Source of the DNA: Paulinella micropora
Taxonomy: Eukaryota; Cercozoa; Imbricatea; Euglyphida; Paulinellidae
Assembly (NCBI GenBank): GCA_019918135.1
Contig: WBZZ01006317.1
Coordinates: 46,001-110,000, forward strand
DNA length: 64,000 nucleotides
Direction: 5' to 3'
Positions within the stretch are counted from its first letter, which is position 1, and the number at the start of each line of letters is the position of its first letter. This document shows positions 1-10,377 of the stretch, piece by piece. Made by a program: the position numbers and the translations under genes. The notes below the pieces were generated by a model. It did not search any database. It saw only the letters and a list, made by a program, of their open reading frames with translations, and was not told the origin of the DNA.

Positions 1-1941
1 ACACCCCCGTCTTAGTATATCTACATCACTATGACAATATTCAATCGTTTCTTTATTGAAATCAAATACTTTGTCTTTTTGCTCCCCATACCATTTAATG
101 AAATCATCTCTTTTATTCTTTGAGAATGAGTTATATCCGTAATTGTCCATGTCTGGTATTTTGCCTATGTATGTTTGATTGTCTTTTTTATTAAAGAAGT
201 GAGGAAAGTATCCCTTTTTCAATTCAGTAAGTCCAAATGTGTCAGGAAAGTCAGATAGAGGCATAGTTAGAAATGATAAACTATCTATAAATCTAATCTG
301 TTCTTTCCCATTACCAATAGACATCATCATTATTTTACCACCTTCATATATCACAAATGGAGTTATGCCTTTTTCAATCAACCATTTCAATACAAATTGA
401 CAATCATATCCCCGTGCATTATGTGCTATGAATGTATAACCCTTATGTTTTACACCCAATGACCACTCGCAGAATTGTTCAATGTTTTTATGAATGATTG
501 GTGTGCTGTCGTCGAAATATTGACTTTCAGAATGATTGATAATATGTGTTCCTGTCTCTTGATTTGCTTCAAAATCAAAGAATACATATTTGGTTGATGG
601 TTCATGTATCACTTTTTTCTTTAACTCACATTGGTGTGATAGAGGTTGTAGTTCTTTGCAGTTCCTACATTTTTCATATCCACATTTATGTTCTCCTTTG
701 TAAGTCTTAGCACAAGTGATACATTTTTTCTTTGTGTCGCATAACTTATTTTGTTTATGATTATTGAAACATTCATCATTCGGAAACTTTCTATTACACT
801 CATTGCACATTTTCCATTTCGAAATATTGTCATATCCTTTACATCCTTCGGTTTGACATATATTACATTTGAATTCACATGCGTGATTATGTTCGTATCC
901 CTTCATACATTTCTCGCAGAAGTTTTGCTTTGATAAGAATGCTTTCATACTTGTTATGGTGTCGTAATGGTTCATGGTTTTTAGTATGTATATATATTTT
1001 TTGTCCTTCATCTCAGTCTTATAGATAATTTTGTTTGGAAATTCCACAATAACAATATTGTAGCCTATGTGCTTAGCAAACTCACTAATTTCAGAAAGCC
1101 CACATAAATCTTTCATGACACCAGCCTCCTCGTGTAGTTTGTTTGCCAGTTCGTCTTGGATTCTGCGTTCTTTTCTGATTTGCTCGTATTTCGTGTGTTC
1201 CTCAATCTTTGCTTTCGCTACAACGATTGCCATTGCCAAACATATGTTGTCGTCATTGTTTATTCGTATTACACCTTTCTTTTTATACATGTCTGTTTCT
1301 GTTATTGCTTTCAATCTTGCTCCTCCTTCTGGCATCCTTACACCCACAAAATTGAAATCAATAAGTTCCATTGTTGCTCCTTCTTCGTCCATATAGTTTT
1401 CGTCGTTTGATTGCAGTATAGATTCTAATCTAGTCAGTATATCTTCCAAATTGAAATCTTTTACTTTAATTAATTTTTGGTTTTGTACATTCCAAGTTGA
1501 AGGAATAGCACTAATACGTATTTGTATTAAGTCATTGTCTTTGTAAAGTGTTTCAAAATCTTCAATTATAGATCCTATCATGCCAATGATACCCTCTAAT
1601 GGAACTTTTTCACTTTTTGAGACATTGATTTACTTAATTTAATAGTATATACCGATTGCCCCACAGGTAGTTTGTGTTCAGTGTCAATCCTTATTAGTTT
1701 ATAGCCATTGAACTCAATTACTTGTGGTTCAACATATTTTCTTTCCCTTTGTTTTCGCTCAGGTTCAGAATAAAACCTTTCAGGGTCAGATAGTGCTCCC
1801 CTTGTCGTTGTTATGTCATAAAACCTAGTTCCGATCGGCTTTTTAACATATAACTTGTTTTGCCTTATCTGATATGTTATTTTTGCTTCCGCCAACTTGT
1901 CCAAGTTCCATGTGTGTCCGCCATAGTCGATGGTGTTCGCC
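1..1941 (-). pseudogene. Protein-primed family B DNA polymerase, N-terminal part (left element, cut by window edge)
   Basis: Reading leftward from the ATG at 1939-1941 the product opens with about 110 residues, shifts frame near 1600, then stays open to base 1. The second part has a Cys/His-rich stretch (roughly 650-950) and the 3'-5' exonuclease motifs of protein-primed polymerases: FDFEA (Exo I, near 570-590), HNARGYDCQF (Exo II, near 410-440) and EYCHSDVDIL (Exo III, near 1-40). The polymerase palm lies outside the window. Such enzymes replicate linear genomes of polintons, PLVs and adenoviruses from a terminal protein. The N-terminal half resembles Maverick/polinton polymerases more than the polymerase at 24.5-27.6 kb, so I infer a second element of another lineage. 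The frameshift near 1600 suggests decay, or an indel error. Confidence 0.8.
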
Positions 1942-2053
1942 ATATATTTATTGGAATATATTTTTTCCAAAAAATATTTTTATTTTATATATAAAAAAAT
2001 ATATATATAAAATATTATCATCTTTAATATGAAATTCAATTTTTTATCAGGTC

Positions 2054-2212
2054 TCAATTTTCACCGACAATATTCTGGAGTCTAATAAGGTCAGCCTTGG
2101 TTTTTTCTCTTTTCTCTTTTGATTTTCTCAGTATGTCTGCCTTGTTTTTTTGATAATATTCTTTTGCTCTCATAAGTGCTTTCTCTTTATTTCTTCTTTG
2201 ATACTCTCTCAT
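2054..2212 (-). CDS. Small charged protein, 52 aa, upstream of the left polymerase
   Basis: A 52-codon ORF rich in Lys, Arg and Glu, with a KEYYQKNKADILRKSKEK segment. The in-frame sequence extends about ten codons upstream without an ATG to a stop, so I take the ATG at 2212. It lies just upstream of the left polymerase and reads the same way. The 57-codon ORF at 27710-27883 occupies the same position next to the other polymerase and shares the EYYxxNKAxI pattern, so the two are probably homologous. The pattern also resembles the Tyr/Asn/Lys tail repeats of the GIY-YIG protein at 10772-11443. Function unknown. Confidence 0.45.
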   Translation of the reverse strand: MREYQRRNKEKALMRAKEYYQKNKADILRKSKEKREKTKADLIRLQNIVGEN

Positions 2213-2262
2213 ACGTTCAGCGTGTTTTGCCCTTGCCTCCTCCGCGGACTTTCATTTTTTTC

Positions 2263-2362
2263 AAAAAAGATAACTAAGTTCAGGACAGCAGTAAAAACTA
2301 AGAGACTGGTTTTGATGTCTCTTCGTGTTGATTTGGCAAAAGATAGATGAGTTATCTTTTTT
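2263..2362. repeat. MITE-like nested inverted repeat
   Basis: A 13-nt arm AAAAAAGATAACT (2263-2275) is matched by its reverse complement at 2350-2362. A second pair, AAGAGAC (2300-2306) and GTCTCTT (2317-2323), is nested inside. The block lies at the edge of the left virus-like fragment, where coding similarity ends, and could be a small foldback element or a junction structure. No coding potential. Confidence 0.4.
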
Positions 2363-2534
2363 TTAGAGTTTGAGAGAAATTCAAATATGGACTATTTATT
2401 GATTAAGAATGCTTGTATTGAATTTGGATGAAATTATGTATATTTTTATTGAAATTAATAGTAAGACGAATTTATATGAAAATAGCCTTATTTTATATAA
2501 AAAGATAAGTGTCCTATAGTAATACCTATAGTAG

Positions 2535-2569
2535 TCACACACACACACACACACACAGACAAACTCACA

Positions 2570-2605
<36 letters not shown>

Positions 2606-2790
2606 CAGGCAGGCAGACAGACAGGCAGGCAGACAGACAGCCAGACAGACAGAGAGCTCAGACAGACAGACAGACGGACAGTCTGAGACAGACAGACAGA
2701 CAGACAGTACTAGTATGAGACAGAGAGACAGAGAGACAGAAAGACGGATAGACAGAGAGACAGACAGAGAGACAGAGAGACAGGCACACA
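2535..2790. repeat. Microsatellite block, (CA)n then (AGAC)n
   Basis: Alternating CA from about 2535 to 2600, followed by AGAC/AGGC tetranucleotide runs to about 2790. The long Ser/Leu/Val/Cys ORFs across it are translations of the repeat and not genes. From 2790 to 3170 the sequence is AT-rich with no gene that I recognise. Confidence 0.9.
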
Positions 2791-3177
2791 CACAAGTGAG
2801 TAAGTGGAATCAAAAAGTATTTTTGTGCGGGAAAGAAAATAGAAAAGTGTGTGGTGGAAAGAAAATAGCGCAAGATGTGAACTACAATGCAAAAAAAACT
2901 TTGAGGCAGAGATAAAAGTCAGAAGAAACAACCCCCCAAAACTAGAGATAACCTTTTCGGGAGGCAAAAAATAAAAGAAATAAAAAGTTCCTGCAGTAAT
3001 TTTTTCCAAGTCCAAACCCACCCATGAATTTCACGGGCAGTGGCTTTTCTTTCCGCAATTCAGAGTCGGGTCCAAATAGCTCTTTTTTCAATTGGCAACA
3101 TTATCCTATGCTTCGCTCGGATGACGAATATTTTATTACTAGTTCAAGATACGGTCGGAATATAATCCTAGTTAAGT

Positions 3178-3306
3178 AGTAGATGATAACCTAGAACTCT
3201 TCATGAATTTTTGCAAAATTCACGACTTCGTCTAGGTTGTCGCACCAACTCCTATAACAAACAACCAAATAGCCTTCTACAGCACACTAGAAGAAAACAT
3301 ATATAC
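3178..3306 (+). repeat. Left terminal inverted repeat of the PLV
   Basis: About 129 bp matching the reverse complement of 28836-28966 with only a few mismatches and one 1-nt length difference. Positions 3188-3238 form an imperfect palindrome: AACCTAGA at one end pairs with TCTAGGTT at the other, with TGAATTTT/AAAATTCA at the centre. The 6 bp before it, TTAAGT, match TCAAGT after the right repeat at five positions. Confidence 0.93.
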
Positions 3307-3351
3307 ATCATCGAATTACCTTTCAAAGTCTCCTCCAGTCTCCTCCACCTA

Positions 3352-3489
3352 CCACACACAAGTGTGGCATGAGTAAATCTCTTTGAATGAAAGTGGGCTT
3401 TTCTGAAAGCCCCTTCAATTTTTGGACAAAATTTTTTGTCGCACTAGATTATACTCCTATGCGGTAAAGGAGTTAGTGGTCATGACCAC
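3352..3489. other. Cluster of four short hairpins inside the left TIR
   Basis: Between the TIR and the first gene lie four inverted repeats in 140 bp: CCACAC/GTGTGG (3352-3367), GGGCTTT/AAAGCCC (3395-3412), ACTCCT/AGGAGT (3453-3473) and the perfect palindrome GTGGTCATGACCAC (3476-3489). They could mark the 3' end of the leftward gene at 3514 or take part in end recognition. Confidence 0.5.
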
Positions 3490-3513
3490 TCTTTTACAAC
3501 TCTAAATTATTTC

Positions 3514-4005
3514 TTACATTTGCAAACAAATCATTTGACTTTCAACCTTCATCACATTGCTTTCATTTTGTTTATCGTAAGCAATGTATTTTATGAGTGA
3601 TTTATTGAATGTAAGTCCCTCTATATCAATTCCGTCAAAAATTTTATTCTGAACCTCAAATCCAAATTCTTTTCTATTTTCTTTCCTCCAACTATAAAAT
3701 AATTTCAATTCTTTTTCTTTTTTTACCTGCTTAAGTCTTCTCTTTTGTCGTGCCAATCTGTCAATTTCAATGTTGTTGCTCTCTTTGTCAAGTCTTCTTA
3801 GCATAATATCAATGGCGGACAACTTTACCAAGTCTGGTTGTTTTTTTTCAATTAACAAATCAATTTCCCTGTCAATTTTATTTACTCTTTCTTGGCTTAT
3901 TATTTTGTCTTTCTTCAGTTGGTCTCTTCCTCGTCTGTTTGTTTCATAAATCTCTAGCAAATCCTCCTTTGTCATGTCTCCTTTCGTGATAAGACTTTCA
4001 CCCAT
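3514..4005 (-). CDS. Hypothetical coiled-coil protein (PLV)
   Basis: About 163 aa from the ATG at 4005; the frame extends six codons further but only to GTG. Residues in the middle are dense in Lys, Arg and Glu with heptad-like spacing, suggesting a coiled coil, and the C-terminal 50 residues look globular. It is the outermost gene on the left arm and points toward the TIR. I recognise no family. The roughly 320 bp to the next gene (4006-4324) hold T-rich sequence and no other supported feature, probably the divergent promoter region. Confidence 0.55.
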   Translation of the reverse strand: MGESLITKGDMTKEDLLEIYETNRRGRDQLKKDKIISQERVNKIDREIDLLIEKKQPDLVKLSAIDIMLRRLDKESNNIEIDRLARQKRRLKQVKKEKELKLFYSWRKENRKEFGFEVQNKIFDGIDIEGLTFNKSLIKYIAYDKQNESNVMKVESQMICLQM

Positions 4006-4324
4006 TATCAAATTCTGCACCACTACATCAACTCACTAACGCGCTGGGGTCGTGGCGTCGGCAAGAAAAAAATATGTTTGAAATTTCCAAAATTTCATTA
4101 TCTATTACCAATTTGTCCTGTCCGCATTATTTTTCCACTTTTTTCCCGTCTGGATTTTTTTCCAGAAAATTCCTCTTTGCTGACACACAAAAATTGCCTT
4201 TTATCACAATTGAGTAAAATGTTTTTCCTCGTGCTTTTTCGTTCTGCGACTTTTTTTTCAGAATTCCCAAAGTTGCTAATACAAAAAGACCAAACCCTTG
4301 TCTGTTTTTTGTGTGTGTTTGTAG

Positions 4325-4832
4325 ATGGCGGACGAACCACAAGTAGAAGAGGAACTAGCAGAGGAACCGGTGGAACCAGAAAACCCTGAACTCAAGGTAT
4401 GTTTGTTTGCTCGTTTTGTTTTTTCACATATAATTTTTACAGACTTTGGCTGAAAATTTGGGGAATTTGGTTATTGGTCGCATCGTTGCGGGGGGTATTC
4501 CGAGTGAATTAGGTGGTAATAAGGTATCACCCGCCAAAGTTCCAAACATAGATAGGAAGAATCAACCAATAATAATTAACACTAATTATTGGGTTCAGCT
4601 GGACAAGAAGAATGGAACTGCTTTACTGTTCAGTCATGAGAACGATGGAATGCCAGTCGTCAAATTGAACAGGTTTAAGACTGAATTGCGAAAGCGTCAA
4701 GTAGCAGAAATATTTGTAGTCGAGTTCACGGATGGTTCGTTGAAACTGTTTCGTCTTTGGGATAACATCGATTCCATCGCCAATTTCTTCGGTCTTACTA
4801 TTAAGACTGCCTACAGGATCATATTTGATTAA
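4325..4832 (+). CDS. Hypothetical PLV protein with a predicted 46-nt intron
   Basis: Exon 1 (4325-4396) encodes 24 acidic, Pro/Glu-rich residues from MADEPQVEEE. It ends CTCAAG, followed by GTATGT, an AT/T-rich stretch and TTTTTACAG at 4442. Exon 2 (4443-4832) continues in phase 0 for 129 codons. Without splicing, translation from the ATG stops soon after residue 24, and exon 2 has no ATG near its start, so splicing explains both halves. The second half contains a globular region with NTNYWVQLDKKNG and FRLWDNIDSIANFFGL and ends in a helix-turn-helix-like TIKTAYRIIF. A DNA-binding role is possible but unproven. It is convergent with the integrase gene. Confidence 0.65.
4397..4442 (+). other. 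Predicted spliceosomal intron, 46 nt
   Basis: The donor is G|GTATGT and the acceptor TTTTTACAG|A. Removing 46 nt, which is not a multiple of three, joins two open segments in phase and eliminates an in-frame stop. An intron of exactly 46 nt is also predicted in the transposon gene at 52905-52950, so the size fits this genome. Confidence 0.7.
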
Positions 4833-4930
4833 AGGCGACTTACCACCGCCACTAAACAAATAGAGATTTTATTAATTTATTTTTTGTTGTTTATTTTTAT
4901 TAATAAACTCTTTGTTTGTGGTATTTTTCA

Positions 4931-5938
4931 TCAAAGGTCCATTATTACTTTCACTTTTCTTTCTCTTTTGCTTGTTCTGATGTTTTCTGGTTCTATTTCT
5001 TCTCTTTTAAGTAGTTCTTTTGTCTTCTTTTCCTTTATAATTTCTTTTGTTTGTTGTTTTATATCTTTCTCTTCGTCAATAGGCTTTGTAAAATCTGTTT
5101 TCAATAAATCCCTCGGACTTACGAGTTCATCGTTATTTAATATTAACTTAAATCCGGAACGGCCTTTTACTTTATAAATAATTTTACTGAAAGTCTTTCC
5201 TCCTTTGGAAAATAAATTCCTTTTGTTTTCCTTACGAACACTATCACCAACATTGAATTCATTAATAAGGTTATCACGAGTGATAGTCTGTTTATTTTTA
5301 TCTCTTCTAGCAAAGACGTCCACTGGTGTGGCCTGAATTCCCCGATGTAATTTATGATTATAAGCATTAACCAAGTCTTGAATATAACTTACCCAGTCAA
5401 AATTTCTATTAGTTTCAAATAATAAATCCAACCATCTTCTAATACTCCTTATAACTCTATCTACCACGGCGAGCGCTCTGTGGTCCCCTACTTCAACCAC
5501 ATCGTGCTTAATACCATTTTGAATAAAATAATCACGAGTAGCACCTTCATATTCTCCTCCGCTGTCGGTTGTAATTGATTTAGGTTTATAAGGTATAGAT
5601 TTCAAAGCATAATATACTTCTTTTGCTGTTTTATTTTTTAATGGAATGATTATTACAAATCGGGAATGACAATCAATCCAAACTAACATCCAAGCATAGC
5701 CTTTATTTCCTTTCTTATCTTGTATCTTACTCATGTCTGCTAAGTCAAGAAAGACTTGGTCTAATGGTTTATCAACCCATATCGTGTTCCATATTTTTGG
5801 GTTCTTTTTCTGATGATGTATTTCTAGTGCTTCATCTTCTTTTGTTCTTTGAATTTCTTCTCCAGTAGGTGTGTCTTCTAATTGACTATTACGATTTTGG
5901 TTATTAATAATTGTATGTTTATGGTCTAAATCTGGCAT
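4931..5938 (-). CDS. Retroviral-type (rve) integrase of the PLV
   Basis: 335 aa; ATG preceded by TACTATATAA. The catalytic core has the first Asp in VFLDLADM, a second in ITTDSGGEYEG, and a third acidic position in ALAVVDRVIRSIRRW, where Asp stands where most DDE integrases have Glu. The core is followed by a basic region and a chromodomain-like or SH3-like stretch (NVGDSVRKENKR, SGFKLILNNDELVSPRDLL) and a Lys/Glu-rich tail. No complete N-terminal HHCC zinc finger is visible. The enzyme would insert the linear genome into host DNA and leave the short target duplication seen at the ends. It is convergent with the spliced gene and divergent from 5948. It looks intact. Confidence 0.92.
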   Translation of the reverse strand: MPDLDHKHTIINNQNRNSQLEDTPTGEEIQRTKEDEALEIHHQKKNPKIWNTIWVDKPLDQVFLDLADMSKIQDKKGNKGYAWMLVWIDCHSRFVIIIPLKNKTAKEVYYALKSIPYKPKSITTDSGGEYEGATRDYFIQNGIKHDVVEVGDHRALAVVDRVIRSIRRWLDLLFETNRNFDWVSYIQDLVNAYNHKLHRGIQATPVDVFARRDKNKQTITRDNLINEFNVGDSVRKENKRNLFSKGGKTFSKIIYKVKGRSGFKLILNNDELVSPRDLLKTDFTKPIDEEKDIKQQTKEIIKEKKTKELLKREEIEPENIRTSKRERKVKVIMDL

Positions 5939-5947
5939 TTATATAGT

Positions 5948-6204
5948 ATGAGATTTTCAAAGTCAAATGTAAAAACAAAAAATATAAAGTCATTAGTCCG
6001 AAAGGTAAGGTTATTAATTTTGGAGATATCAGATACGAACATTATAAAGACCGCATAGGTTTATATTCACATTTAGACCATTTGGATAAAGAAAGAAGAA
6101 AAAATTACAGAATGAGAGCAAAAGCAATACGAAATTCAAAAGGTGAATTAACTTATAATAATCCAGAATATAGTAATTATTATTCTTATCATTATCTCTG
6201 GTAA
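5948..6204 (+). pseudogene. Small conserved viral protein (DUF5754-like), frameshifted
   Basis: From 5965 on, one frame encodes a compact basic protein with the pattern KGKVINFGDIRYEHYKD, YSHLDHLDKERRKNY and a C-terminal YSYHYLW. I recognise this as a small family widespread in giant viruses and PLVs (Pfam DUF5754 as I recall; function unknown). The ATG at 5948 is in another frame: one missing T in the T-run at 5953-5956 would join it. It fills the gap between integrase and the acidic protein gene and is below the usual ORF length cut-off. Confidence 0.6.
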
Positions 6205-6207
6205 TAT

Positions 6208-6726
6208 CTAAAACTTTAAGAAACATTTTTCAACATCATTATTTTTTTCTTTCTTAGCACCACCAGAAGATTGATTATATACTTTTACACTTACACTACT
6301 TGACTTCTTACCCTTACCTTTCTTAGGTTTCGGTTCTTCTTCTTCACTACTCTCACTTTCACTTTCTTCACTCTCGGGCTCTGGTTTCTTACTCTTCTTC
6401 TTGTCTCTCTTAGTTTCAGCCTTCGCTCTTTTGATTTTCATTTTCGCCATCTTTTCCGCAATGATATCAGTGATATCAACCTCATCTTCACTCTCACTCT
6501 GCTCGGGTGTGTCATCTTGTTCCTTCTCATTAATAATATCGCTCGCCACATTCTTATTTTCTATCTCTGCTATTTTTCGTTCCATATCTTCATCTTCACT
6601 TTTAATCGCATTTCGGTATTGTTCCAAAACCTTTTTGGCATGTTCCATTTTTCTCTGCTTTGCTTTTTGTTTAATTCCATCAACTGCTTTTCCCCAGTTT
6701 TGTCGGCTCGCTTCGGGAGACGGCAT
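6208..6726 (-). CDS. Charged low-complexity protein
   Basis: 172 aa; ATG preceded by TATAAA. The N-terminal 60 residues are helical and basic (QNWGKAVDGIKQKAKQRK). The centre is strongly acidic, and the C-terminal half alternates Lys-rich and Ser/Glu-rich blocks (KKSKKPEPESEESESES). It looks intrinsically disordered. I recognise no family. Such proteins can be scaffold or genome-associated virion components, but that is only a guess from composition. Confidence 0.6.
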   Translation of the reverse strand: MPSPEASRQNWGKAVDGIKQKAKQRKMEHAKKVLEQYRNAIKSEDEDMERKIAEIENKNVASDIINEKEQDDTPEQSESEDEVDITDIIAEKMAKMKIKRAKAETKRDKKKSKKPEPESEESESESSEEEEPKPKKGKGKKSSSVSVKVYNQSSGGAKKEKNNDVEKCFLKF

Positions 6727-6791
6727 TTTATACTAAGATTATTATATTTTAGTATTTTTTAAATAAATGAATAATTAATTAATATACGAAT

Positions 6792-7551
6792 ATGTCAGGT
6801 TCCTCCTTCAAGTCGCTCTTAGGCTTGTCAGAAATCGCGACAGACAGCCTATCAAGCGCCAACCTTGACTTAACCAACACAAACATAGTCGGTCTGAATA
6901 CAGACAGAGTGCCAGAAGATGCTGACCCCATAAATCTTTATTACACTGACGGCCGATTTGATACACGACTGGCTACCAAAAGCACCGCGGACATTAAAGA
7001 AGGACTTAATTATTATTGGACTGATAACCGCTTTGACACACGGCTCGCTTTCAAATCAACAACTGGCCTAAAAGAAGGACTTAATTATTATTGGACTGAT
7101 AACCGCTTTGACACACGGCTCGCTTTAAAATCAACTACGGATATCAAAGAAGGAAGCCGTTTATACTACACAGAGCAACGAGTAAGGGATAATGATGAAG
7201 TCAAAGCCTCAACTCAACACCGCTCTAATACTTCCAATCCGCACCAAACAAGTTTATATAATTTGATTGACACAAACATATTTGCACAAGCAAGCGGACA
7301 ATACTTAACTTACAACGATGTAGAAGGCAAATGGAAGAATACAGCCCTTGGTTCAATTGATACACTTTCAGATGTAGTCATTACAGCACCAGTGGCGATG
7401 AATAGTTATCTAACATATAATTCAATAAACTGGGTAAATAAAACATTTCCGATAAATGTTGATGAAACAGGCAACATTAGTATGGGAAGGAAGAATATAA
7501 CAGGAGTTAATTTACTAAATGACAAAGGTGTTGATGAATGGATATTTGAGC

Positions 7552-7582
<31 letters not shown>

Positions 7583-10377
7583 GGTGTCAGCAGCTGGAAG
7601 TATAGACTCACATAGCGATGTGACAATATCAGGTTTTCCAGCAGATAACCAACTGATTATGTATAGCACGGGGCAATGGAGAAACACCACACCGCCCTTT
7701 CTTAGATTAGACGGCACAGCCAGTATGACGGGAGGACTAAATATGAATGGTTATGCTATTTCGGGGGCTTCTACGTAATGGAATTAATCTCACTAATCTC
7801 GCAGTTGATGGTTCAGTGGTCAAACTAACAGGAGACCAAACCATAGGAGGAATAAAAACGTTTAGCAGTATAATAAATGCGAGTGCGGGGATTGATATGA
7901 AAAGCCAAAGCATAACAAATCTTAATCTTGTTGATGGTGTTGATGTTTCTACTCTTGACACTTCTGTCGTTAAACTAACAGGAGACCAAACCATAGCAGG
8001 GAATAAAAAATTTACATCAACTTTAGAAGTAAGTGGTTCGTCCAATCCTACTACTTTTGACGGCATTGGAATGGCCTTTGATACAAAAATAGGAATGATT
8101 GCAGCACAAAAAACAGCAACAGCGACTTGGTATCCGATACAAATAACTGGCTCATATGTAGAGTTATATTCAGGTAATACTTTAATTATAACCGCAACTG
8201 GAACAACATTAAGTTTGAATAACAACAAAATAACAAACTTAGCCACACCATCAGCAACAACGGACGGAGCAAATAAAAGTTATGTTGATACAAAAGACGG
8301 GCAAAATGTGAAACTAACAGGAAACCAAGCAATAGCAGGAATCAAGACATATAGCAGTGCCCTTGAAATAACTGGAAATTCAATCAATTCAACAACAAAA
8401 GGAACATTCGTGGTTTTTAACTCCACGGCCAATATAGGAACTACCGGATGCCTTGATATGGGCACGGGCGTAAATTATAACTTTGAAATAAATGCGAAAA
8501 AAATAAGTTTTATTATTGATGGGGCAATCGTCGGTTGGGTAAATGCTTCGGGGCTAGATTGTAATAGTAGCAAAATAGCCAACCTTGGAACTCCAACATT
8601 AGCGACGGACGGAGCGACAAAAGGGTATGCGGACACATTTGACAGGCAAAACGTAAAACTATCAACAGACCAAACCATAACAGGAAGTAAAACATTCAAC
8701 GGGGCGAGCACTGTGATAAAATATCTAACTTTAACGAACAATGCCGATTTTAATAATCAAACTATCACTAATGGTGGAAATATAACATATAATGGGGCGA
8801 GGATATTAAACCAAAATGGAGGAGATATATTCTTTTCACAGACATCAGGAGATTATCAGTATTTCTTATTTACTCTAAATACTGCTACAAGTGGAACCGC
8901 GAACCAACGAGGTTATGTATTCACGAATGTAGCATTTGATGTAAAAGGGGCGGGACTTTATATTTCAAAACTTTTGGATAATAAAAGTGCTTCGTCTGAC
9001 ATTGTCCGTTTTAACAATGCTGGCGGTATGCGGTTTTATGGTGCTTTGGATATGAACTCAAACAATATAACAAATGGAGGAACAATAACGGGAACTACAT
9101 TAACGGCAACTGCTGGCATGACTACAACAACTTTAACGGCGAGTGGATTATTAACCGCAACTGGAGGTTCTAGCATAGTTATACAAGGAAACACAAATGG
9201 TGGTAATACGAGAGGAATATTTTTGTGGGACACAGGCAACACCAGTTATGGCATTTATATGGCTTCAAATGGAGGAGCTACAAATACCAGAAGTCTAGCA
9301 GGAGGGTCTGCGGTTGCAGGCAACGATTTCACTTCTTTCGCCGTTAGATTTAGAGTGAGCAATGTTTCCACTGATGGTTTTATATGGGAGAACTCTTCCG
9401 AACAATTGTTAATGTCATTAAATGGGGCAAACGGGACTTTATGGACGAAAGGATTAATAACGGCTAGTGCGGGTATATCAACAACAACAGCAACCGCAAG
9501 TGGATTAATAACGGCAAATGCAGGGATATCTGTTGTTAATAGCACAGTCGACATACGCGGAGAAGCAAGAAGTGGGTCTCATCCATCACCAGTTGGTTTA
9601 TATGTCACGGGCAATCTTAGCCCATCCTCTGGCGGTGTTGAATTCAGACACAGCAACGGGACACAGGGAGTTGGTTTTGGTTATAATTCAATATATGCTA
9701 CTGGAAGCAATACCAATCAAGATTTAAATTTTTATGCGAGGGGGACTGGAGTAATCTATGCTCAGAGTGATACAAACATGACGACAGCATCCAGCGGATT
9801 TTTAACATTAAGAAAAAGACCATCAAATACGACCAACCCCCAAATATTTATGAAAGCAGGAGACTCATCAGGTTATGCGGTGGTAATGAATACAGGTGGA
9901 TTATTACATGCTTGGTCGACTTCATTATCAAATGGTGAGAATAATACAGGATATGTTTTTATTGCAGCAGGAGCGAATGTTTGGTCTTCTGGTTCAGACA
10001 GGAGATTAAAATCAGATATTAAAACACTAGACTGCGGGGATTGTTGCGATAAACTTATGAAAATAAACTGCTGTTCATATTATTTGAAATCAGACGAAAA
10101 GAAACAGAAAAAGAACCACGGATTTATTGCGGATGAAGTAAAAAAAATATTTCCAGAATTTGTATCTGAAAGTGGAATAAAAGCAGACGATGGGGATGGA
10201 AACTTTGAAGATATATCATACACGGACTTCATACCAATACTGGTTAGTGCTTTTCAACACATGGCGGAAAAGGTAGTTAATTTAGAAAAAGATAATAAAC
10301 TTTTACTTAATATACTACAAGACCAAGCAAATCAATTAGCAGAAATCCGAGCAGTCGTATTTTCAAATGTCAAATAA
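6792..10377 (+). pseudogene. Large fibre/spike protein with C-terminal S74 chaperone, one frameshift
   Basis: Two overlapping frames, 6792-7778 and 7747-10377, join near 7770-7780 by a 1-nt shift next to a G5 run, giving about 1,190 aa. The N-terminal part has three to four repeats of LYYTDxRFDTRLA / NYYWTDNRFDTRL, typical of tail-fibre stems. Next come a short poly-Asn tract encoded by (AAT)n (7550-7580) and many VVKLTGDQTIxGxKTF repeats of a beta-helical shaft. The C-terminus (about 10,000-10,377) is the intramolecular chaperone: SDRRLKSDI with the Ser-Asp self-cleavage site, GFIADEV and a terminal helix. The family trimerises receptor-binding spikes of phages and large viruses. It probably binds the host cell. 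A sequence error at the G-run is possible. Confidence 0.85.

Noticed and set aside
2396-3021. Long leftward Ser/Leu/Val/Cys-rich frames
   Set aside because: They are translations of the (CA)n and (AGAC)n microsatellites.
7406-9554. Several leftward frames rich in Val, Pro and Leu across the fibre gene
   Set aside because: Antisense shadows of the repeated Thr/Gly/Asn-rich fibre sequence; no start context or family match.
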